In this document: positions 23,129 to 29,160 of the stretch, piece by piece
Layout: the number at the start of each line of letters is the position of its first letter
How positions within the stretch are numbered: the first letter of the stretch is position 1
Origin: a virus
Length of the DNA: 29,160 nucleotides
Virus record (IMG/VR): IMGVR_UViG_3300044629_000591
Coordinates: 1-29,160 of that record
Reading direction: 5' to 3' (one strand)
The notes under the pieces: generated by a model
Seen by the model: the letters and a program-made list of their open reading frames with translations, nothing else
What the model was told of the DNA's origin: nothing
Databases searched by the model: none
Made by a program: the position numbers and the translations under genes

Positions 23129-23843
23129 CGCTGACGTAGACAGAATTGAGAATTACAGATGCATCAAAGTCTGTTCTGATTTGAGGAACTGCACCATTGC
23201 CCCACATAGCCTTGTCTTCAATAAATATGTTTTGGGTGACTGAAAGGTTATACACATTCTGATACTTTAAAGACCCTACCAACTGTACAAACTCCTGATC
23301 CTTGCTTGCAAAGTATGTTCTTAGCCAAACCTCAGTATTGGCTGTATAGGTAGTTAGTTCAAAGTTGTATGTTACGAATATTTGGGAGCCTTCTTTTATA
23401 CCGTGGAAGTTTAGGGCTCTCTGGTGGCTATTCCAAAGGCTGGTGCATCCTTTAGGAAGGTATGTTTCATTTTGGGTTTTATCTTTTGTATCCAATACAA
23501 GTGTTACCCAGCCATCATCTCCTTGAGAGATTCCAAGTTTAATTGGTTTGGTAATTGTGTTTGTATAAGAAGCCCATCCTGCTTGCTGTCCTGAAGAAGA
23601 TAAAGAACTTAGTCCGTCTTTACCTGCTGGACCTTTATCACCCTTTGGACCTGGCTTTCCTTCAGGTCCTTCTTTTCCATCTCTACCATCTCTACCTGCA
23701 GGACCTTGTGGTCCAACTGGGCCAGGGACTGGAAGAAACGAAAGAGCATTATCTACAGTAGGAGATGCTTGACTTTGTTCTACTTGTGCAGCATAAGAAG
23801 ATTTTTTTGCACTTGGGAAATCCATAGATTTAGAAACAGCCAT
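23121..23843 (-). CDS. Collagen-like fibre protein (short)
   Basis: Residues about 40-77 of this 240-residue protein are an unbroken Gly-X-Y tract (GPVGPQGPAGRDGRDGKEG and onward), with Pro often in X or Y and Lys/Arg/Asp/Glu pairs that stabilise triple helices. A C-terminal beta domain of about 145 residues follows (WASYTNTITKPIKLG to NSVYVSVV) and should act as a trimerisation or binding head. Collagen-like tracts are well known in phage fibres. Y-position prolines are the usual target of prolyl-4-hydroxylases in animals, which is of interest given the oxygenase cluster. The start is leaderless-like, with GATAAT six bases upstream. Confidence 0.85.
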   Translation of the reverse strand: MAVSKSMDFPSAKKSSYAAQVEQSQASPTVDNALSFLPVPGPVGPQGPAGRDGRDGKEGPEGKPGPKGDKGPAGKDGLSSLSSSGQQAGWASYTNTITKPIKLGISQGDDGWVTLVLDTKDKTQNETYLPKGCTSLWNSHQRALNFHGIKEGSQIFVTYNFELTTYTANTEVWLRTYFASKDQEFVQLVGSLKYQNVYNLSVTQNIFIEDKAMWGNGAVPQIRTDFDASVILNSVYVSVV

Positions 23844-23849
23844 AACTGC

Positions 23850-23858
23850 ATTATCTCA
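23850..23858 (-). promoter_or_regulatory. Extended -10 promoter variant, leaderless start
   Basis: Minus-strand TGAGATAAT is one base from TGATATAAT. It ends six bases before the ATG at 23843, the same spacing as the other sites. Confidence 0.5.
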
Positions 23859-23864
23859 CGATAT

Positions 23865-25709
23865 TTAGTTACTTATGTATGTGCCAGAAATATGGAAGTT
23901 GTCTGCTGTTGACAATGTTACTGGACTGTTGTAATCAAAGTCTTCATCTTGTCCATTTGAATTTGTAAATGTTAAACCCATTTGCGATTGACCTGCATAT
24001 ACATGTCCACCAATTGCATATTGCTTTCCAGATGAAATATCATGTAAGCAACCTTCCTTAAACTGGTATCCATATTTTGCAGGGAACGGAAGATCAATCA
24101 CATATTGTCCAGTACCAAAGTTAGTAATGTTATCCATATCTACTTGTATTTGGAAATGTACCATTGGACCATTTATTACATATGTACCGCTAAATAATGG
24201 TGCACCGTCAAATGTTGGCTGTGTTCCAAGAGTTCCACCATTAACTGTAAATGACTGTTCTATTGAAGTTGCAGACATAACATCTCCAATGGTTGCAATC
24301 TGGTTTGCTGGATCGGATGAGTCATGTAAATACTCTCCATTACTTTCTCCACCACTAAGAATAAGATTTTGATCTGCCTGAACTTCTAAATTGCCGTCAT
24401 CATTTACAATGCCTGTGACACGTAGATAACCTGTTTCTGTAGGTCCATATAGGTAGCCTGCTGTATTAAAGATCCAATGATGCTCTCCACGGTCTCTTGT
24501 AAAAGTATAACTCCATCCAGGATAAAATACAAGTTGTGTACTATCGCTTGCTATAGCAGTGTACTCTGTTATGCCCTGTGGCTCATCTCGTACTACATTA
24601 TTAATAACATACTTAACGCCATTGAGAATGGTAAAATCATTATAGTCTGGTTCTGCCATTGATGTTTCTACACGGTACGTAGTATTTTCAACATCATTAA
24701 TATTTGTATATGACCAAGTATAATCTTCTTGTTTTGACTGAATGACTACAGTACCAGATGGATCACTTACATGTACGCCTGCTCTTTCTCCACCAAGAAT
24801 AAGTTCTACAGTTGAGTAATCTTGTACTCCGCCAGCACGAATATGAATATGGTTTGGTGCAGTTGGATCAATAATAATTCTTTGTTCTGTTTCATTATCT
24901 ACATCGTTTGGGACAAGGTGGATTGTATCGTTACCATATCCATCACCAGATGAGTTTGCTGGATTCCAGATAATACCATTTCCAGGTAAGTGGAACTCGC
25001 CTTCTGAATTCATTGTCCATTGTGGCAGCACTCCACCAATTGGAGCATCTTCTCTGTTTGTTTCAAAACGAATATCGTCTGCTGCTTGAATATGAATATC
25101 ATCTCCTGCTCCAAGAGTTTGAATGTAAAGGTCATCTCCAGCAGTTAGGTATAGATCACTATCTGATCCTGCTTCAATTCTCATACCCTTATCACCAGGA
25201 AGAGTTATTGTGCTATCCCCGCCATTGTCTGTAAAAATAAAGTCTGCAATATTTTCAGTTCCGCCACCAGTGTTAGTAGAGAAGATATCCCACTCTGCAG
25301 TGTTTCCAACTGGATCTGCTAAACCACCATTTGCTTTTGCAATGTATAAGTTATTGTCGCTTCCTCTTACAACTGCAAGATCTGTAACATATCCATTACC
25401 TGAAATATAGTTTCCTAAGTATACAAGTCCACCAGAACCATTTGTTCCATCTGTTCCTTTTGCTGCAAGTAGATCCCAAATAAATCCTTCTGAAGGTGTG
25501 TCTCCAACATTACCACCGTTTGCATTTGCACGGTACCAAAGTTGTCCGTCATATGTTACAAGATCTCCAACGGCATATGATGCACCACCATTGTATTCTC
25601 CAGTATAATTCCAAAGAGCATCTGCTCCGTCTGCACCATTAGATCCTGCTGGGCCTGGTGCTCCTGGAGTGCCGTCTCCGCTACCGCCTGTTGTACTAAA
25701 ACGTGCCAT
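23865..25709 (-). CDS. Large collagen-like and carbohydrate-binding fibre protein
   Basis: This 614-residue protein has a Gly-X-Y tract at about 13-30 (GTPGAPGPAGSNGADGAD). Two tandem modules follow at 33-80 and 94-144, with YAVGDLVTYDGQLWYRA and WDLL in the first, resembling CBM5/12 chitin-binding domains (inference by pattern). Residues about 170-340 have repeated short Asp/Gly turns (DLYLTAGDDLYIQTLGAGDD) like a beta-helix or fibre shaft. The C-terminal domain includes TFDGAPLFSGTYVINGPMVHF and ends HISGTYISN. It is a likely receptor-binding or decoration fibre. The ATG lies two bases after the upstream stop and no ribosome site is visible. Confidence 0.85.
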   Translation of the reverse strand: MARFSTTGGSGDGTPGAPGPAGSNGADGADALWNYTGEYNGGASYAVGDLVTYDGQLWYRANANGGNVGDTPSEGFIWDLLAAKGTDGTNGSGGLVYLGNYISGNGYVTDLAVVRGSDNNLYIAKANGGLADPVGNTAEWDIFSTNTGGGTENIADFIFTDNGGDSTITLPGDKGMRIEAGSDSDLYLTAGDDLYIQTLGAGDDIHIQAADDIRFETNREDAPIGGVLPQWTMNSEGEFHLPGNGIIWNPANSSGDGYGNDTIHLVPNDVDNETEQRIIIDPTAPNHIHIRAGGVQDYSTVELILGGERAGVHVSDPSGTVVIQSKQEDYTWSYTNINDVENTTYRVETSMAEPDYNDFTILNGVKYVINNVVRDEPQGITEYTAIASDSTQLVFYPGWSYTFTRDRGEHHWIFNTAGYLYGPTETGYLRVTGIVNDDGNLEVQADQNLILSGGESNGEYLHDSSDPANQIATIGDVMSATSIEQSFTVNGGTLGTQPTFDGAPLFSGTYVINGPMVHFQIQVDMDNITNFGTGQYVIDLPFPAKYGYQFKEGCLHDISSGKQYAIGGHVYAGQSQMGLTFTNSNGQDEDFDYNSPVTLSTADNFHISGTYISN

Positions 25710-25711
25710 GA

Positions 25712-25984
25712 TTATTCGAGTCCCATTTTAAATAGCGCAACTTTAGAGTTGTTGGTATCTGTGATTGCGTATATTGAATCTAGTCCAGGTAGTTCTACAG
25801 ACCATGCAGAGCCAGGAGCAAGACGGTATCCGTAATTAGATGATGTCACTCCTTCTCCTCCAAGGTATACATATGCAGAAGAATCTACATTTTGAATTGT
25901 GATATCCATTCCAGAATGCATTCCGTTTGGAGTTAGTCGGGTAGCAGAAGTGCTACTAAGAGTTGTAAGTGCATGAGTTGTCAT
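25712..25984 (-). CDS. Small phage structural protein, unknown
   Basis: This 90-residue protein includes SGMDITIQNVDSSAYVYLGG at 24-43, GVTSSNYGYRLAPG and a late SIYAIT strand. I have seen this pattern in small proteins in actinophage structural regions but cannot name a role. A compact beta barrel decorating the virion is likely. It is predicted leaderless, with TGATATAAT six bases before the ATG, and is probably co-transcribed with the following 614-residue fibre gene. Confidence 0.75.
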   Translation of the reverse strand: MTTHALTTLSSTSATRLTPNGMHSGMDITIQNVDSSAYVYLGGEGVTSSNYGYRLAPGSAWSVELPGLDSIYAITDTNNSKVALFKMGLE

Positions 25985-25990
25985 GCAATG

Positions 25991-25999
25991 ATTATATCA
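25991..25999 (-). promoter_or_regulatory. Extended -10 promoter sharing TGA with the stop of the upstream mini-gene; leaderless start
   Basis: Minus-strand TGATATAAT begins with the stop codon of the 28-residue frame at 25997-26083 and ends six bases before the ATG at 25984. Confidence 0.7.
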
Positions 26000-26083
26000 T
26001 TTGTTTACTTTAAAAGTTTTATCTTTAATTCTAACCAATGGTGGCAACTCAGGTCTTGGAGTTGATATTTTAACTACTGCCAT
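25997..26083 (-). CDS. Possible 28-residue mini-gene
   Basis: A frame coding for MAVVKISTPRPELPPLVRIK and eight further residues starts with ATG overlapping the TAA of the baseplate-type gene (TAATG). It stops exactly at the TGA that opens the next promoter. The start and stop arrangement matches that of accepted genes here. The peptide is basic and Pro-rich; its function is unknown, and it could be a fibre-linking peptide or only a by-product of coupling. Confidence 0.5.
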   Translation of the reverse strand: MAVVKISTPRPELPPLVRIKDKTFKVNK

Positions 26084-26463
26084 TAGAGACTACCAGTTAC
26101 ATCTCCAATTACTGAGATGGTTCCAATCAGAGGAGTCCAAACAGTATCTTCATCAATAATTACTTGAAGGTCAAAAGTTAGTTCTGTAACTATTGATTTA
26201 TAGCCAGTACCCCAAAATTTAGTAATAGATGATGGAGCCATTATATCTACATATCCTTCTCCTGCCGTAACTTCCAGGGAATCAAGGAAGTCTGACTGAG
26301 GATCATAAGAAGTAGCCTCAAAGGTCCAATCAGATGTATCAAAATAGGTTACTTCATCATCTTCTAAAAATTCCACACGAAGCGGAGAGGTATCTCCTCT
26401 AACAATTTGCCATTTGATACGAGCAGGATCTGCTCCAAAAACTCCAGGTCCGTGGGTAGCCAT
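26083..26463 (-). CDS. BppU/baseplate-type beta-domain protein (paralogue 3)
   Basis: The 126-residue protein has WQIVRGDTSPLRVEFLEDD at 18-36 and ends with GTISVIGDVTGSL, the same RGDT-to-DVT plan as the products of 15157-15573 and 22631-23113. A middle WTFEATSYDPQ strand replaces the family's WDI segment. A baseplate or fibre-joining role is inferred. The start is eight bases after TGGTATAAT, without a ribosome site, so it is probably leaderless. It is the first gene of the long structural series read leftwards. Confidence 0.7.
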   Translation of the reverse strand: MATHGPGVFGADPARIKWQIVRGDTSPLRVEFLEDDEVTYFDTSDWTFEATSYDPQSDFLDSLEVTAGEGYVDIMAPSSITKFWGTGYKSIVTELTFDLQVIIDEDTVWTPLIGTISVIGDVTGSL

Positions 26464-26471
26464 AATAATTG

Positions 26472-26480
26472 ATTATACCA
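26472..26480 (-). promoter_or_regulatory. Extended -10 promoter at the head of the structural block
   Basis: Minus-strand TGGTATAAT ends eight bases before the ATG at 26463. A terminator-like hairpin lies immediately upstream at 26491-26533. Confidence 0.65.
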
Positions 26481-26490
26481 TAAAAATTGA

Positions 26491-26533
26491 CTAATACCAT
26501 GGTCGGTGGGTATAGGACAAACCAAGGTATTAG
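26491..26533 (-). terminator. Terminator or attenuator hairpin before the structural block
   Basis: CTAATACCATGGT at 26491-26503 pairs with ACCAAGGTATTAG at 26521-26533, a 13-base stem with one mismatch and a 17-base loop. On the minus strand it is followed by TCAATTTTTA. Its own promoter at 26544-26552 would make a short RNA of about 55 bases. Confidence 0.6.
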
Positions 26534-26543
26534 CCAATAATAA

Positions 26544-26552
26544 ATTATACCA
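26544..26552 (-). promoter_or_regulatory. Extended -10 promoter reading into the hairpin at 26491-26533
   Basis: Minus-strand TGGTATAAT would start transcription near 26537, four bases before the hairpin. The product may be an attenuated leader or a small RNA. Confidence 0.55.
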
Positions 26553-26560
26553 TAATAGAC

Positions 26561-26616
26561 AAAACGGACATGATATTTAAAGTTATCAAATTGTTATAAT
26601 AACCAATGTCCGATTT
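26561..26616. promoter_or_regulatory. Operator-like inverted repeat flanking a plus-strand promoter
   Basis: AAAACGGACAT at 26561-26571 and ATGTCCGATTT at 26606-26616 form arms of 11 bases with one mismatch and 34 bases between. The plus-strand -10 at 26595-26600 lies inside. The core CGGACAT/ATGTCCG is perfect. Confidence 0.45.
26592..26600 (+). promoter_or_regulatory. Extended -10 promoter, plus strand, regulatory region
   Basis: TGTTATAAT ends five bases before an ATG at 26606. It is divergent from the promoter at 26544-26552. Confidence 0.5.
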
Positions 26617-26662
26617 GTTACTTTTAGAACTATTTGCCAAGATTGGAATAGTGTATACTTAA
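26606..26662 (+). CDS. Possible 18-residue leaderless micro-ORF
   Basis: The frame codes for MSDLLLLELFAKIGIVYT. It begins five bases after TGTTATAAT, like the other leaderless genes, and its start codon lies in one arm of an operator-like inverted repeat. A Leu-rich short peptide could be a leader peptide or a small membrane peptide. Coding status is uncertain, because so short a frame can occur by chance. Confidence 0.3.
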   Translation: MSDLLLLELFAKIGIVYT

Positions 26663-26688
26663 AATATATAAAAGAAAAGAATATCTTT

Positions 26689-26709
26689 ATAGTTTTAAAA
26701 ACTATTTTT
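26689..26709 (+). terminator. Weak A/T hairpin with T tract
   Basis: ATAGTTTT and AAAACTAT flank one base and are followed by TTTT; the usable stem is about five A/T-rich pairs. It could end the short plus-strand transcript from 26600. Weak evidence. Confidence 0.3.
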
Positions 26710-26736
26710 ATATATTATATATAGTATATAGGAAAA

Positions 26737-27006
26737 TTATTTCTTATCAAATTTGGCAATATGCTCAAGCAAAATTCTATACATTTCATCAAGTTTTTTC
26801 TCTTGACGATCTCTGGATCTTTCTGAATCAATTCTTTGCTCGTCTAATGCATTCTCAAGTCTATTAACCTGGTCTTTTAAACTTGATCCAGAATTCGGCT
26901 TAAGTTCGCTTAGATAATGTTTTACTAGCCACTTGATTGACAAGCCGATTGATGATACAATTGTAAGTATTGCTACGATTAACGAAGCCCAGTCCTGGAT
27001 TGTCAT
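26737..27006 (-). CDS. Small membrane protein with a coiled-coil tail, holin-like
   Basis: The 89-residue protein has one hydrophobic segment at about 7-26 (ASLIVAILTIVSSIGLSIKW) followed by a charged, probably coiled-coil tail (DQVNRLENALDEQRIDSERS). This layout is seen in many actinophage holin-like or lysis-accessory proteins beside lysis genes, so a holin function is possible but not shown. The start is ATG at 27006; the longer frame to 27234 runs into the divergent gene and is rejected. TATAAT lies nine bases before the ATG and no ribosome site is present. Confidence 0.7.
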   Translation of the reverse strand: MTIQDWASLIVAILTIVSSIGLSIKWLVKHYLSELKPNSGSSLKDQVNRLENALDEQRIDSERSRDRQEKKLDEMYRILLEHIAKFDKK

Positions 27007-27015
27007 AACTAGATT

Positions 27016-27021
27016 ATTATA
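27016..27021 (-). promoter_or_regulatory. -10 promoter of the small membrane protein gene
   Basis: Minus-strand CCCCTTATAAT has a perfect TATAAT but lacks the TGn extension. It lies nine bases before the ATG at 27006, so the leader would be absent or very short. It overlaps the ribosome-site region of the divergent gene. Confidence 0.45.
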
Positions 27022-27040
27022 AGGGGAGTATTTTACAAAA

Positions 27041-27811
27041 ATGAAAACAGCCATACTTGAAACCTTAGAGCATTCTAAGAATTTAATTATATCCCCTGAT
27101 ATGGATGGTTTTATGTCCGCAAAATTATTAGAGCGTTTTAACGGTTCGAAAATAGTGGGTTCGTATGACAAGAATATCTTGTGTCTCGCCGACGGGATCA
27201 ATCCAGAAGAATGCTTGTTCGTCGATTGCGACATGAATCGTCAAGAGTATGTATCTCTCGGCAACCATATGCGACTCTTAGAAGATAATATGTCAGTCGA
27301 GTCGTTCAATCCAAATGTGCACTTCGGCGTTTCGACATATAGCGACAAGTTTCCTTTCGCAACCGCTTTTTTGATTTCGTTCGCAATAGAGGCTGACCTA
27401 TCCGAACAAGACCTTATACGCATGGCTTTCGCTGACTCAACTCTAAAGAACATGGAGAAATACAGCGATAACATGCGAAACTGGTCTACACGGATGGAAC
27501 ATCCTGCAACAAAGTACATAATGGACAATTCGGACATTGCAAGAAGAAATGATGCACAGGCAAGGTTTGATTATGTTGATCAAGCATTTGTGTCTAAAAG
27601 ATATGGCAAGACTCGTTACATAGATACCCTTAATAACGCACTACAAGGGCAAGAGATGAAGTTTGAGCCACTAGTCCAGGGTATGAAGTATGTATGTGAC
27701 AAAGTAGGTTTATCAACCCTATTAAGATATAACAAAGATATAATTTCATATGCAGAAATATTCACAGGAGAGTATTCTATAACTTATGACCAAGAAACTC
27801 CTTGGAACTAA
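27041..27811 (+). CDS. DHH-like phosphoesterase, degenerate
   Basis: The 256-residue protein shows the spacing of DHH/RecJ-type phosphoesterases: IISPDMDGFMSAKLL at 16-30 with Asp20 and Asp22, CLFVDCDMN at 58-66 with Asp62 and Asp64, and SLGNHM at 72-77 in the place of the DHH motif. Only His76 of the usual DHH is kept, so activity is doubtful or metal binding is altered. Family members cleave single-stranded DNA, nano-RNA or cyclic dinucleotides; I cannot choose one. The C-terminal part has no recognisable DHHA1 domain. AAGGGGAG lies 12 bases before the ATG, a rather long spacing. Confidence 0.6.
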   Translation: MKTAILETLEHSKNLIISPDMDGFMSAKLLERFNGSKIVGSYDKNILCLADGINPEECLFVDCDMNRQEYVSLGNHMRLLEDNMSVESFNPNVHFGVSTYSDKFPFATAFLISFAIEADLSEQDLIRMAFADSTLKNMEKYSDNMRNWSTRMEHPATKYIMDNSDIARRNDAQARFDYVDQAFVSKRYGKTRYIDTLNNALQGQEMKFEPLVQGMKYVCDKVGLSTLLRYNKDIISYAEIFTGEYSITYDQETPWN

Positions 27812-27827
27812 ATTAAACATCTTATTC

Positions 27828-27836
27828 TGATATAAT
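27828..27836 (+). promoter_or_regulatory. Extended -10 promoter, leaderless start, plus strand
   Basis: TGATATAAT ends six bases before the ATG at 27843, the same design as on the minus strand. Confidence 0.7.
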
Positions 27837-27842
27837 AAATAT

Positions 27843-28436
27843 ATGATCAATTACAAAAACAGTAAAAGCGCTTCGTTCCAAGAATCTTTTGTTATCTCTA
27901 TGACCAAAGAGAAAAAAGATGGTTTTTATGTTGAGTTGGGGTCAGGAGATCCGTACAAAGAAAGTAATACCTCGCTTTTGGAATCTGAGTTTGGCTGGAA
28001 AGGTCTTGGTCTTGAAATTGATAAAGGCGTTGCCGAAGGATATAACTCTTCAGAGCGTACAAATAAATGTATAAATTCTGATGCGCTTACTTTTGACTAC
28101 AAAACATATTTTGAAGAAAACAACTTTCCAAAAAATATTGATTTCTTGCAGATAGACATTGATGGACACGATAAAGGAAATTGCCTACTGGCATTGGTTG
28201 CATTACCTATGTTGGAGTACAGATTTTCAGTTATAATTATTGAGCATGATATTTGCGAAAACTATAAGAGAGCGTCTATGAGGGATGCTCAAAGAGAAGT
28301 TTTAAGCAGCCTAGGATATAAACTTATCGGACAAACCAATAGCGAAGACTGGTGGGTCGACCCTAAGCGTATCGATAATGATGCTTACCGAAACGATATT
28401 TTTACTGGAAATCCAAACATTAGTATAAACAAATAA
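27843..28436 (+). CDS. FkbM-family-like SAM-dependent methyltransferase
   Basis: This 197-residue protein has DGFYVELGSGDPYKESNTS at 26-44, the SAM-binding loop of FkbM-type methyltransferases; WKGLGLEID at 52-60 ends in the acidic residue that binds the ribose, and IDFLQIDIDGHDKG at 99-112 is the next family motif. FkbM-like enzymes O-methylate sugars or other small acceptors; the substrate here is not known. A late DWWVDP segment may form the acceptor site. The start is leaderless by the promoter at 27828-27836. Confidence 0.8.
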   Translation: MINYKNSKSASFQESFVISMTKEKKDGFYVELGSGDPYKESNTSLLESEFGWKGLGLEIDKGVAEGYNSSERTNKCINSDALTFDYKTYFEENNFPKNIDFLQIDIDGHDKGNCLLALVALPMLEYRFSVIIIEHDICENYKRASMRDAQREVLSSLGYKLIGQTNSEDWWVDPKRIDNDAYRNDIFTGNPNISINK

Positions 28437-28447
28437 TAGGAAATTTT

Positions 28448-29134
28448 ATGGATATAGAGTTTTATTGCAAAGACGCTAGAGAAAGTTTTTTGGATCCAGG
28501 GTCTGTTGATCTGTTTTTAACCCACCCACCATTTCTAAATAGAATACCAGATGCACACGGTGGTGATTCAAAACTTCAAATCCAAAATGCCAATACGCCA
28601 GAAGATTTTTCTAAAGCATTGGTTGAATGTTTAAAAACAATGCAGATAGCGCTTAAAGATAGCGGAGCCATACTTTTGATTTTGCCGAATACTCGTGTAT
28701 TTTTTAAAATTATAAAAGACATAGTCCAGGATACATCATTAATCATAAAGCGTGATATAGTCTGGAATTTTGAAAAAAGCAAAATAGTCAATGGCGTTAT
28801 ATCTGGCAATGAGATAAACCATATCCTGTATATCACCAAAAATGAAGACACATTCCACCCAGTAAATAAACTTAGTAGTTTTGTTATAGAAGAGGATTGG
28901 TCTGTTTATTATATAAACGAAGTTTCGTTTTTTGATGCCCTGCCGAAAAAAATGATAGAAAAACTTATAAGTGTATTTTCTGAAGAAGGAGATACCGTAG
29001 CAGACCTTATGGCTGGAACAGGTACGGTTGCCATTTGTACAGTAGAAAATAATAGAAAAGCGATATATAATGACGTATCGCCACTTCAGGTCGACTTGGC
29101 AAAAAAACGAATTTATGATACAATTGAATCCTAG
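28448..29134 (+). CDS. DNA methyltransferase, N4-cytosine/N6-adenine type (beta class order)
   Basis: The catalytic motif IV is THPPF at 25-29, at the N-terminus; TSPPY/DPPY is usual. The SAM-binding motif I, DTVADLMAGTGT at 182-193, follows near the C-terminus, so the order is that of beta-class amino-methyltransferases. The His in THPPF and Phe in place of Tyr are unusual variants, but the Pro-Pro core is kept. No recognition domain of large size is present in the 228 residues. It may protect phage DNA from host restriction; specificity is unknown. The ribosome site is AGGAAA, eight bases before the ATG. Confidence 0.8.
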   Translation: MDIEFYCKDARESFLDPGSVDLFLTHPPFLNRIPDAHGGDSKLQIQNANTPEDFSKALVECLKTMQIALKDSGAILLILPNTRVFFKIIKDIVQDTSLIIKRDIVWNFEKSKIVNGVISGNEINHILYITKNEDTFHPVNKLSSFVIEEDWSVYYINEVSFFDALPKKMIEKLISVFSEEGDTVADLMAGTGTVAICTVENNRKAIYNDVSPLQVDLAKKRIYDTIES

Positions 29135-29148
29135 AGAAAGGGTCAGAA

Positions 29149-29160
29149 ATGACAAAAGAC
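29149..29160 (+). CDS. Start of a further gene, cut by the window end
   Basis: AGAAAGGGTC precedes ATG ACA AAA GAC at the last bases of the window, giving Met-Thr-Lys-Asp. The gene continues outside, so nothing can be said of its product. Confidence 0.4.

Noticed and set aside
26648-26659. Second plus-strand promoter at TATACT 26654-26659
   Set aside because: TTGCCA is only 14 bases upstream and TG is not correctly placed, so support is too weak.
26737-27234. Longer 165-residue version of the small membrane protein
   Set aside because: The upstream extension runs opposite to the divergent 27041 gene and past its own promoter; ATG 27006 gives a typical short membrane protein.
1-29160. tRNA genes, integrase, attachment site or insertion sequence
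   Set aside because: No cloverleaf, recombinase motif or terminal repeats were recognised by eye; a tRNA scan would be needed to exclude them fully.

Overview
The window looks like part of an A+T-rich genome of a tailed bacteriophage. From about 27.0 kb down to position 1 nearly everything is read on the minus strand. The core is a long block of virion genes: fibre, collagen-like, baseplate-type and tail-fibre proteins. To their left is a cluster of small metabolic or modification genes, then the start of a ribonucleotide reductase. No tRNA, CRISPR array, integrase or insertion sequence was seen, and no gap between genes exceeds 300 bases. The host cannot be read directly. The mix of Shine-Dalgarno genes and apparently leaderless genes with extended -10 promoters, plus a B12-dependent monomeric reductase, would fit an aquatic actinobacterium; that is inference.

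Layout. Positions 1-1439 hold the N-terminal two thirds of a class II (adenosylcobalamin) ribonucleoside-triphosphate reductase. Positions 1529-9261 hold eleven tightly packed minus-strand genes: seven prolyl-4-hydroxylase-like 2-oxoglutarate/Fe(II) oxygenases, two paralogous phage proteins of unknown function, a DUF6065-like protein and one unknown. Positions 9341-16137 hold an FnIII-like protein with a Pro/Phe repeat tail, two large tail fibres and several small structural proteins. A single plus-strand gene at 16241-16804 encodes a secreted lysozyme-like enzyme. Positions 16852-19308 hold a cupin/JmjC-like oxygenase, a GT61-like glycosyltransferase, an eighth 2OG oxygenase and a small zinc-binding protein. 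Positions 19315-26463 return to structural genes, including an 817-residue protein built of Val-Thr-Pro-Ala repeats and cysteine modules and two collagen-like fibres. Positions 26464-27040 hold a structured regulatory region and a small membrane protein. From 27041 the plus strand carries a DHH-like phosphoesterase, an FkbM-like methyltransferase and a DNA methyltransferase.

How it may work together. Many genes are preceded by TGnTATAAT placed 6-8 bases before the start codon, so their mRNAs would start at the AUG. Several of these promoters are built into the stop codon of the gene upstream. The coexistence of eight P4H-type hydroxylases and a GT61-like glycosyltransferase with fibres rich in collagen Gly-X-Y, Val-Thr-Pro-Ala and Pro-Phe-Phe repeats suggests that the phage may hydroxylate and glycosylate its own fibres. 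This is a hypothesis only; the oxygenases could instead act on host proteins, nucleotides or small molecules.
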